This document shows positions 9,758 to 19,033 of a stretch of DNA of 24,785 nt, piece after piece. The stretch is from contig VHZZ01003071.1 in NCBI GenBank assembly GCA_009801015.1, positions 63,346-88,130 on the forward strand, read 5' to 3'. The DNA comes from Silene noctiflora. Lineage: Eukaryota; Streptophyta; Magnoliopsida; Caryophyllales; Caryophyllaceae. How positions within the stretch are numbered: position 1 is the stretch's first letter; each line of letters opens with the position of its first letter. A program made the translations under genes and the position numbers. The notes under the pieces are model-generated. The model was given only the letters and a program-made list of their open reading frames with translations. It had not been told where the DNA came from and ran no database searches.

Positions 9758-12700
9758 ATGTTTGTCATCAACAAGATGTCCATCTCTTCCACCATTAATA
9801 CTCTATCTCTTTTCTCCAATTCTCGTCGTTTCTTTTCTCATAAACCCTCTTTTTCTTATAAACAACATCACCCCTCCTCACTTCCTGCTTCTTTTCAATC
9901 ATTAAACAACTTTCACAGAAATGGGTTTTGCACTTCTACTTCTACTGCTGTTGCTTCTTCTGAAACCGTTCAGACTGATGATTTGAATGTCGCTAATTTG
10001 TCTCAACTTAGGATTAAGCTTCCTACCAATGATTCTTCTGATACCCTTCTTCGTATTCGTCATACTGTGAGTTTTTTCGTTAATCTTTGTTTTTTTTTTT
10101 TTTTTTTTTTCTAGTTTGCTTAATTTGTTGAGGAATTATGAAAAATGATGGGAGTAGTATTTGGTCAATGCAAATTTAGAGCCGATTTTCATCTTGGGTA
10201 ATTCAGAAACCGCCTCTTTGTCGCAACATAGATGGAGCCTTTGAGGAATTGAGACATTGTTGTTGGTCGATTTGTCAGGGAAGGGTGGAAGGAGATTTTA
10301 CTGGGTTTCATTGAACTGACATTGGAATTGTAGATTGTTAGTTGAGTTTTGTATACGCATTAGAATGGAATTTGATTGCATTCATTTGATTTTTACTGGG
10401 TTTCGTCGAACTGAAGTTGAAATTGTAGGTTTTACCAGGTTTCATGTGGTATGTTTGATTGAATCCTTCATTTGATTTTTATCGGATATTTCAATTTAGT
10501 GAAGAAAAGATGAAAACTTGAAATGGATCTACAAAAAAGATGAATATCCGAAATGGGTAACTCCGAAATGACCTCTCTATACTTGGAAAGGAAGGAAATG
10601 ATGAGTGCTTCTGAGCTCCTGACCGCTGCGAGTGGGAGCCTCTTTATTAGGGTTGAGGTAGTGATGATGAGTGATGAACGGAGTGTTGTGTTTATTCGAT
10701 TTTGTCTGATTGTTTGAATACAAAGCGGAGTTCTTTATCAAATACAATCTTTTTTCTTATATTTAGCTTCGTGCCATCCCAGTGAATTTTTTAGCTGCTG
10801 TTCACTTTCAAGCTATCCACAGCCTTAACAATGTCTGTTGTCACTCTGCCTGTGTATGCAAAAATTGGCTCGGTACTTAGTTTTATTGTCAATTTCAACT
10901 ACTTGTGTATCCTGGCACTCTTGCTTACATTGTTACCTCCCTATTTGTTTCCATAGCCCATAGCGACAATCTTGTAAACTGATTGAATAGTATATTAATA
11001 TGGTCTATTGTGATAAACTGCGTTTTTGTGCTAGCATATGAACTTGATGGTTGTGTAACTTTCAAGTCTTTTCTTCTCACTGTTTTCTCATTCTTCCAGT
11101 CGTTTTATTCCTGAAAGTCCTAATCGTTGATGTACTACGTACAATTTTAAAAGAGATCCATCATGAGTGGGTAAAGACGCAGGTTTATGTTTTATACTTC
11201 GTTCTCTTGCCAGCTTATTGAAGTTAAATCTTAAAATCCTAAATCAAGAATAATGCAATAACGTGTTATATTCCGAACAGTACTCATAATAAAAATACGG
11301 AGTACTTATTTATTTATTTTACTACTATGTACAAGTTAGTTCTTTTGTTTTGTTGATTTTGTAACTGTGCTGTTATGCTTATTTGCAGTGTGCACATGTG
11401 ATGGCAATGGCTGTTCAGAAGTTGTACCCAAATGCCAAAGTGACAATCGGACCATGGATTGATAATGGTTTTTATTATGACTTTGATATGGATCCTATAA
11501 CGGACAAAGATTTGAAGAGAATTAAGAAGGAGATGGTCAGTCAGCAATTCCTTCTTTTAATGAGTAGATCTGATATAGTTGGGTATAAGTATTTATCAGA
11601 TAATTGTTTCAGGGTACAGAATTCATTTCTTACATCATCTGTAGGAGCGCATCATTGGTCGAAATTTCCCACTTGTTAGAGAGGAAGTTACCAGAGATGA
11701 AGCACAGAGGAGAATAATGGCGCAGAATGAACCTTACAAATTGGAGATTTTGAACAGCATAAAAGAGGAGCCCATTACAATCTATCATATCGGTAAGACT
11801 TTTCATAATTTATGTTTTACAGTTTTCTTCTGCAATCAACTCATAGTACTACCTGGAACAATTTAATTAAAGAGTACTTTTTCCGTTCCATCGAATTGTG
11901 TATGTTTACTTTTTGCACAAATATTAAGAAAGTGGGGGTATCTCTACTTTTCATATGCTTATTTACCAAAATACCATAATGTCAGCTCCATACCGTTTTG
12001 CACCCACACCCCAGAAAGTACAAAAGTAGATAAGGAAGGGTATGTGGGTCATTCAATTGATCAAAAGATATCCATATAAGAAAATCTAAACAGTCAAATA
12101 TAATGGCCTAAAATAGAAAACATAAACAATTCAATTGAACGGAGGAAATATATTATTTGTGGGTTTAATTTGCTTGAATGGAAGGATCTGGTGGAAAAGG
12201 AGGAGGGGGAAGGGAGGAGGACAAAATCCCTTGTTTGGTCAGCAAGTGTGGTTGATGAGGAATGGATGGGGAGGGAAATGTGGGTGGGTGAGCGACACTT
12301 CTAAGCGTCGCTATCTAAAACGTGAAAATTAACTATTTATAATCCTTACTTAGTGCAAATAAACAGGAGTATAATGACAAGAAGGGCTGAACCCTAGAGA
12401 AGGAATGGTTCTACACTTCTACTAACTGAGTTTAAATGTGTAATTAAGACAATTAAGAAAACTTAGAGAAAATACAAGTAAAGGGGTTTTTGATTGATTT
12501 GGTTGCAAGAGTAAATTCAAATTAGAGTAACAAACAAGTAAGTGAATAAAGTAGTGAAATTTATCAATAAGAGAGAAATACTTGGCATAATCTATCTCCT
12601 TTCCCAATCAATCCAAAATTGACAATCTAGAATAGATGGATCTTGTTTTTGAGGCTGTGGTGTCAGTTGCTTAAAGGTTCAATGCTGGTTGTTTTCTTTC

Positions 12701-15700
12701 TCTAATTTTGTATACTTGTAGGAGATGAATGGTGGGATCTTTGTGCCGGACCCCATGTTGAATCTACTGGAACTATCAATAGGAAAGCACTTGAGCTCGA
12801 ATCCGTTGCTGGTGCGTACTGGAGAGGGGATGTAACTAAGCCAATGTTGCAGAGGATTTATGGCACAGCTTGGGAAAATGAAGAACAGTTGAAAGCTTAC
12901 CTTCACTTCAAAGAGGAAGCTCTGCGCCGGGATCATAGGCGTCTTGGCCAAGATCTCGACCTATTTTCAATACAGGTAGCACTGTGTGCCATCTTTACTT
13001 GCTGTACAGTTCAGTCCTTGAAACATTGCACCTTATTGAATATCATCATGCTGATTCCCTTATCATGGTTTTACTTTTGTCAAATTTAACGTTTCTTGCT
13101 AGGTAGCTTGCTTTGAGTAGAAAACTCCTAAAGTTGATGAGACTTATTCCCACCTTTAACCACCCATTGCTAAATGCCCAATCTTCCATAATTTCTCTTG
13201 CTAGTTAGGGGGAAATAGGACGTTTTTATACTTGCGCCATTAGGGTTATTTCAAGCAGGGCTTTTTTCGGCATTGAACTTTATCTGCTATAGTCTGACCT
13301 TGACCAACCGGTGAACCTAAGTTAAACCTGAGATATCATCAAATGATCCCGAGTGGTCTGAAAATGAAATTAATATGCATCAAAATCCTGGCTCTTGGTG
13401 GAAGCTCATTTTGCGCGTGTCGAGGTTGTTCACCCTGGACTTTGGCCCTCCGGGAAGCTTGGAATGAATCTTTTCCAATTGTTGAGAACCTTAAGCGAGC
13501 ACACACCACTAACAGATCTGTCGTAGTTAGACAGAGATGAATTAATCTAGAATAGAGAAGAATGCAGCTTAAGAGAAACCAAGATTGAAGTAACAAGTTC
13601 TTAACAAATGCCATTACAATTAATGTTCATGTTTGTGCGAATAAGTATTTATGAAAAATTAGACTCTAAAACCGTTAGTATGGGTAATGGTACTCCCGTA
13701 TCTGTTTTGGGCATTGGTCCAGTTAAATTAGGATTATCCTCTGGTATGTTCATAATATTGGAGTCGATTGTTCATGTTTCTGCACTTGTGCGCCCGCAGA
13801 CATGCACACGCGCCCACACACACGCTCACATACACACCCACACACGCTCACATACACACCCACACTCACCCACCCACGCGTACACACACACACGCGCGCT
13901 CACATACGGGCTCGCGCGCGCGCGCCCACACACGCGCATACACACCCCACAAGCACGCGCAATTCTAATATTCGGCCAGTGGCATATCCACTTAGCCAGA
14001 TTTTGTGCTGTTTATTGCCTACATTCGTGTAATACAACTAATATCTGCAAAATGAGCACCTGGCAGTTAAATACTTGAATGTGAAAATTATTCAGAAATC
14101 AGAGCAATTGGTTTACATAGTACTAACGTCAATTCCGTGAATTTAAAAAATGTTTGTAGAACAAGTGTACAAGTGGGGTTTGAAAATAGTTTAGGGTATG
14201 TCGGTAAAATAGGTGAACTATACACTCACATGGGTACTTTATTTCATCATGTAATAGTCATCCCACTTTTCAACTTTTGACAATATAAGAAGCGTAGTAA
14301 TTCAAATTGAATTTGGCGAAAAATGTAAATACTTCAATTCCAAAATTGGAGGAAATAGTGAAGTTTTTGTGATATCACAGGAAGACGCTGGTGGAGGGCT
14401 TGTTTTCTGGCATCCTAAGGGTGCAATTGTGAGGCACATCATTGAAGATACATGGAAAAAGTTGCACATTGAACGTGGATACAGTCTGCTCTATACTCCT
14501 CATGTGGCAAAGGCAGATCTATGGAAGATAAGCGGTCACCTTGATTTCTACAAGGAGAATATGTATGATCAAATGAATATCGAGGATGAACTTTATCAAC
14601 TACGACCAATGAACTGCCCTTACCATATTTTGGTTTACAAAAGGAAAATGCACTCTTATCGAGACTTTCCTATCAGAGTGGCTGAGCTTGGTACGGTATA
14701 CAGATATGAGCTGTCTGGAGCCTTACATGGCCTTTTCCGTGTTAGAGGCTTCACACAGGTGATCACTTTTCTATGGATCATGATTATTCTTTTCTTTCAA
14801 CTTTTTCGCTTTAAAATTTTTATTTTCAGAGGTAAACATAATAGTCTATCGGGAAAAAAGTGTGTAAATATTCTTATTTCGGCCTGTGCTTTATTGTTTT
14901 TTTCCCTTCTTTTTTCGTGTGCTGAAGTTATTTATGTTCTGTTTTCTCATCTGTTAAATGTGATGGAAAATTCTGATCCCGTAAGGTGGACTTTTGCTGC
15001 TGGAAGTTGTGTGTTTAACATGTTTTAATCTGTTTTAGGATGATGCACATATATTTTGCTTAGAGGATCAAATAAAGGACGAGATAAGGGGAGTTCTAGA
15101 TCTTACTGAGCAGATACTACTCCAATTTGGTTTCCATCAATATGAGGTGAATCTATCGACGAGGCCAGAAAAATCTGTAGGAGGTGATGATATATGGGAA
15201 AAGGCCACATCTGCTCTCAAAGATGCTTTGTATGATAAAGGTTGGGGATATGAGATTGATGAAGGTGGTGGTGCCTTTTACGGACCAAAGATTGATCTCA
15301 AAATTGAAGATGCACTTGGAAGAAAATGGCAGTGCTCAACAATACAGGTAAGTGACAAGTTATTAGTTGATCGTAGTTTCAAACTTCTTTCGCCATTAAT
15401 GCAGTAACAAAAAGAACCGTGCTGGCTGCTGTAGGTCTCATGACTCTCATTTTGTGTAAATACCATCTTTTTTCTCTGTAAGATTGAAAGGAGTAATCTA
15501 GTGGAAAGTTATTAATGCTTGGGTTTACTAACTAAAATGAGAACCTTCTTTTCAGGTTGATTTCAATTTGCCAGAGCGGTTTGATATTACATATGTGGGC
15601 TCCAATTCAGAAAAGAAACGCCCCATCATGATCCATAGAGCGGTACTTGGATCGTTGGAAAGATTTTTTGGAGTTCTCATAGAGCATTATGCAGGGGACT

Positions 15701-17916
15701 TTCCATTGTGGTTGTCACCTATACAAGCTCGTGTCCTGCCTGTGACTGACACACAGGTGAGTCCTTGTTTGCAGATTATTTTAGGGTCCTGTGCAACAGT
15801 TAATTGAGCACAAATTCATAGTTATGTGATTGATTTGGTTTGCATATTGTTTTATTGTGTCTGGAAACTAAGTAGGTCGTATCTGGTGTCTAGAAAATAA
15901 AAAAAACTGGTTTTGGATTTGGCCCAAAGTTTCCATTCAATTCCAAATGGATCTTAAAACTCATTTTTCTGAAATTGTTCCCACTCCCATGTCATTTGAG
16001 TTCATAGCCATTTAGTCTGTCTCCTTTTCCCCTTCCCCCTCTTCCTCGAAGCAGCTACCACGGTGCAGTCCATCTCCCTACCCAGCAGCCTAACCCATGG
16101 TGGAACAATCCTTCTTTCCCGAACATCACTCTGAGTCCCTGACCCTTTCCTCTGAGTGTGCACTTTAGGCGTCATTCAAGCAGACCGTTCGTGCTCTATG
16201 TTCCCGCCTGCTCTCCCACCTTCTTCAAAATAGTTGCCTTAAAAACCTTGGACAGTCTCAACTACTCCCTCCCGGCCTCCCCTACTACCACACTGCTGCC
16301 TCTCCAAGACTACCCCCGGCTTCGTCGTCATCCTTCGTCCACTGACCTCTCCCACAATTTCAGCAACATGTGGCCACCACTTCCTAGTTCCTACCCTCTC
16401 CCATGATGCCTCCATATCCTAGGTCATACAATGGTGTGACCAGACTGACCGCTTGATCCCTCCTACAACCATCGTCCGACTTCATGATCTCCTACATTTC
16501 CTTCTCTTCTTTCTTCATTTAGGCTGACTGTTGTCTGAGTTCAACTACAGTAGTGGGAGAAGCGGTGGGAAGATTTTTTCTTATTATTTTTTATTTTTTG
16601 GTTGGGTGGGGGGTTGAAAAGTTGGGGAAGGGAGAAAGGTTGTTGAGTACTTGAGTGTATCCAAGTCCAACCATGATTTCGGGAAGTTAAAATCATATGA
16701 ATTCAATTCCATGTCCGCAAACACGAAGGTATTAAACCTAGGTCTTGAAACCGTATTGCAATTGCTTTGTTAAGGTTTTGAAGATTACAGGCTTACCACT
16801 ACCACCATTTGAGGTGCAACTAAATTATGCTCCAATGTCTGATTCGGTCATCTGAAACTGATACTGAATACCATGCCAAACGCTATCTTATGGAAGCTGG
16901 AAGGAAGAATTCTGAGTTAATGTATTTTAAAGTCCTTTTATTTTAGGGATTGCAAGAAGATTTGAGACGGTGGATAGAAAAAATATAGCGTCATTGTTGG
17001 GTAATAAAAGGACTTCACACCTAAGTGAAAGTAGGAGCTTCTGCAAAAGAAGCTGTTTTGAGATAATTATTCTAGACTAGGTTCTATCTAATACTAGCAA
17101 ATTTCTAGTTTGAGGTTTCTTACTTTTTATGTTGCCATATTTGTTGTCTTAAACTGGTCATGTGTATAAATACCACATACTCATGGAGAGGTCCGAGGGC
17201 AGATCGTGGAACTTTTTCCTAACTTGGTCTTGTCAGTTTTCTTTGTAGCATTACCGACTTACCGTAACCAGTGTTTGGTGACAGGATTACTGTTAATTTC
17301 TCTCTTTCTCTGTTTTGGAGTCGTCACTTCAGAAGTTATGATGAATGACTTTCTGTTACTCCCTTTGTTCCAACTTCCAATCATTTGTTTACCTTTAATT
17401 AAAAGACCCCTCCCAAAAAATAAAATTGATGAACATAAGATTGGGACAAAAGGAGTAAAGTTAACTCGAATGTCAAGAAGACTTGTGTTCTCAGACGTGT
17501 GACTTCCTATTGTTGCTTGCTGATGAAAAGGGCATGTTATATGGAGTTATGGACCATTCATTATGCGGCTAGCCAAGGAGTCTAGCGAAGTGTAACATCC
17601 CTTTTAACTTCACACCCGGAAAATATATCACTAACCCACGTCATAAATTCTGCAGCTTGAATACTGCAATGAGATGGTGGAAGAACTCAAGGCAAATGGC
17701 ATTCGTGCTGAAGTTTGCCATGGTGAGCGTCTGCCGAAACTCATCCGAAACTCAGAGAAGCAGAAAATTCCATTAATGGCCGTCGTGGGGCCCAGAGAGG
17801 TGGAGACGCAATCTGTGACTGTTAGGTCGAGATTTGGAGGAGAACTAGGGACAATGCCAGTCACTGAGTTTACATCCAGGATAAACAAGGCGGTTCTGGA
17901 CCGAGCCTCTTTCTGA
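9758..17916 (+). CDS. EMB2761: threonine--tRNA ligase, chloroplastic/mitochondrial
   Basis: Charges tRNA-Thr in organelles; orthologous by recall to Arabidopsis At2g04842. Exons: 9758-10066, 11389-11535, 11645-11792, 12722-12975, 14381-14758, 15039-15347, 15556-15756, 17656-17916; all introns GT-AG; 668 aa. Residues 1 to about 75 are a Ser/Phe/Arg-rich transit peptide. The bacterial N-terminal TGS domain is absent, as I recall for the plant organellar enzymes. The editing domain keeps H102-x3-H106 and C209-x3-H213. The class II core has the expected zinc ligands C365, H416 and H542, with the same spacing as C334, H385 and H511 in the E. coli enzyme; motif 2 VYRYE with R394; and motif 3 [17 protein letters not shown] with R551. 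About 570-668 is the anticodon-binding domain. A second in-frame ATG at 9776 may give an alternative start. No disabling change is seen; the gene looks functional. Confidence 0.95.
10067..11388 (+). other. intron 1 of the ThrRS gene, 1322 bp
   Basis: Donor ACT|GTGAGT and acceptor TTTGCAG|TGT. The intron falls between H102-T103 and C104, so it splits the HxxxH editing motif. It opens with a T homopolymer (about 10089-10110) and has an ATACGGAGTACT remnant near 11295. No gene is seen inside. Confidence 0.8.
11877..12148. mobile_element. Stowaway-type MITE in ThrRS intron 3, 272 bp
   Basis: The left end CTTTTTCCGTTCCATCGAAT and the reverse complement of the right end, TTTCCTCCGTTCAATTGAAT, match at most positions. 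The similarity continues inward (TTGTGTATGTTTAC against TTGTTTATGTTTT). Both sides carry the dinucleotide TA (11875-11876 and 12149-12150). Terminal TTCCTCCGTTC with a TA duplication is the Stowaway (Tc1/mariner MITE) signature. There is no coding capacity. Confidence 0.8.
12976..14380 (+). other. intron 4 of the ThrRS gene, 1405 bp
   Basis: Donor CAG|GTAGCA and acceptor TATCACAG|GAA. The intron contains the CA/CG tract at 13797-13965. Around 13339-13470 the base composition is more GC-rich, with a 30-codon open frame (13376-13468) of no recognised family. A Gly/Arg-containing frame on the minus strand (13339-13614) covers the same bases and is not supported as a gene. Otherwise nothing is seen. 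Confidence 0.7.
13797..13965. repeat. compound CA-rich microsatellite with a (CG)n core
   Basis: About 170 bases on the + strand are almost free of G outside CG steps, made of CACACA, CACGCG, CTCACATACACACCCA and similar units. A pure (CG)6 run sits at 13913-13924 inside GGCTCGCG...GCCC. Repeating sub-units near 13817-13862 (CGCTCACATACACACCCACA twice) suggest growth by slippage and tandem duplication. Alternating purine-pyrimidine DNA of this kind favours Z-DNA. It lies deep in an intron, so it does not affect the protein. Confidence 0.85.
16015..16530. other. C/T-rich island inside ThrRS intron 7
   Basis: This stretch is strikingly rich in C and T on the + strand (CCTTTTCCCCTTCCCCCTC, CTCCCTCCCGGCCTCCCC) and far less AT-rich than the introns around it. 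It is followed by a G-rich segment (GGTTGGGTGGGGGGTTG, about 16599-16615). It could be a captured gene fragment, a repeat remnant, or just a biased tract. No family is recognised. Confidence 0.5.
17359..17455. mobile_element. Stowaway-type MITE in ThrRS intron 7, 97 bp
   Basis: The left end CTCCCTTTGTTCCAA matches the reverse complement of the right end, CTCCTTTTGTCCCAA, at 13 of 15 positions. TA flanks both sides (17357-17358 and 17456-17457). This is a small, internally shortened Stowaway copy without coding capacity, 200 bp upstream of the last ThrRS exon. Confidence 0.82.
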
Positions 17917-18327
17917 CCTTTTTGATCATTCAAGTCTCATACAACACTACGTAGGAAACAAACCCCATACAAAATTGGATTATGTGTTAGTACCACTATT
18001 CTAAAATTTAATTTTCATAATAATTCTTTGTATTAAAGATGCATTTTTTTTTTGTCAAATTACTTTAAATGTAATAGTATTATTTTTTAAAAATTTTAAC
18101 ACATGGAGTAGTTTCATCACTTTCACGTGCTTTACATTAATTCTGTAGACCTAGCAAACGTGTCATTGTGTCAACGAGTCGGGATCCAAAACTTGATAAC
18201 ATTTTTACAGGCACCATCTCCACTTCCAATTGACACAATATTTATTGCAAGTTTTGCAACTTTATTACGACATACATGGGCTATTGGGCTTGCATTAACT
18301 GTGAGAGCATATATGATTTAAGCACAC
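17917..18327. other. 3' UTR of the ThrRS gene and intergenic DNA
   Basis: The first part is the 3' UTR and end region of gene 2, AT-rich with a TTTTTTTTT run near 18048. An open frame at 18127-18321 reads partly as a hydrophobic peptide (LPIDTIFIASFATLLRHTWA), but it begins in AT-rich DNA with no promoter or splice support and runs into the flank of a MITE. I treat it as non-coding; a remnant of something coding cannot be excluded. Confidence 0.5.
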
Positions 18328-18335
18328 ACGGCAGC

Positions 18336-18748
18336 TAGAGCTGGCAAGCCTGACCCGACCCGAGTGACCCGATTCGAACCCGACTTGACAAGACCCGAAA
18401 ATATTATGACCCGAAACCGACCCGACCCGATGATGACCCGTAACCCAACACGCCCCGATTACCAATGACCCGAACCTGACCCAATGTTGACCCGACCCGA
18501 TACTAACCCGATTAAATTGATGGCCTGACAATTATTAAGCTTAATTTTAATCAAAATGAAAGTTATTGGGTTTAGATTGATACCTTTAACCTAATAATGA
18601 AGTAATTAAACCAAATAACCCGAACCCGACCCGACTCAAACTCGACCCGACACATTATTTGACCCGAACCCGACCCGAAAGAGTAGACTGACCCGATATG
18701 ACCCGAACCCAATATGACCCGACCCGATTGACCCGATTGCCCCCTCTA
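18336..18748. mobile_element. hAT-type MITE, 413 bp, packed with ACCCGAC repeats
   Basis: The left end TAGAGCTGGCAA and the reverse complement of the right end, TAGAGGGGGCAA, form a 12-bp terminal inverted repeat with two mismatches. The flanks ACGGCAGC (18328-18335) and ACTGCAGC (18749-18756) match at 7 of 8 positions. An 8-bp duplication with TAGRG-type ends is the hAT signature. Both subterminal regions are dense in GACCCGA and GAACCCGACC units, all in the same orientation, around an AT-rich core. There is no transposase. It lies 257 bp upstream of the gene 3 start codon, so it may sit in or next to that promoter. Confidence 0.8.
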
Positions 18749-18756
18749 ACTGCAGC

Positions 18757-19005
18757 TACACGTGGACAAATTAATGAGGACATGACCAAGCATATATGAT
18801 AGGCGCATGCGAGCGAAACTAGACCCAACTCAAAAATTAAAACTGGATCCATAACCATCCCATGTCGTATCTAACCCGGTTAGATCCAATTCGATTGATC
18901 CATTTACGAGAGGTCTAAGCTTTAGGCTTTCCCAACGGGTCAAACCGCAAAATAGAGAACAAAAGCAGTTTGTTGAAAAAAGATGCAGAAAAAGAGAAGA
19001 CAGAC
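18757..19005 (+). promoter_or_regulatory. proximal promoter and 5' UTR of gene 3
   Basis: This 249-bp gap between the hAT MITE and the ATG must hold the leader and perhaps the core promoter. AGCATATATGATAGG (about 18789-18803) includes a weak TATA-like stretch. An ATG at 18983 lies before the main start and in another frame (see the upstream ORF). Confidence 0.4.
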
Positions 19006-19033
19006 ATGGCGGTTTCTGTTGCAAGAAACATGA
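18983..19033 (+). promoter_or_regulatory. upstream ORF overlapping the gene 3 start
   Basis: ATG at 18983 opens a 16-codon frame (MQKKRRQTWRFLLQET) that ends with TGA at 19031-19033, 28 bases after the main ATG at 19006 and in a different frame. If the transcript includes 18983, scanning ribosomes could start here and miss the main start. Whether it does depends on the transcription start, which I cannot place. Confidence 0.45.

Larger units (their letters stand above)
15757..17655 (+). other. intron 7 of the ThrRS gene, 1899 bp
   Basis: Donor CAG|GTGAGT and acceptor TTCTGCAG|CTT. It contains a C/T-rich island (about 16015-16530) and a Stowaway MITE (17359-17455), each listed separately. An open frame of 82 codons at 16158-16406 lies in the island but shows no recognised domain. 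The exon reading [11 protein letters not shown] across the junction is what the family shows. Confidence 0.8.

Noticed and set aside
13608-14078. 156-codon open frame with His/Thr-rich repeats
   Set aside because: It is the CA/CG microsatellite read as codons; all three frames are open across it and it lies within a ThrRS intron.
16158-16406. 82-codon Pro/Ser-rich open frame
   Set aside because: It could be part of a captured fragment, but the C/T-rich composition alone keeps it open and no domain is recognised.
18127-18321. 64-codon open frame with a hydrophobic segment
   Set aside because: There is no splice, promoter or homology support; it lies between a gene end and a MITE.
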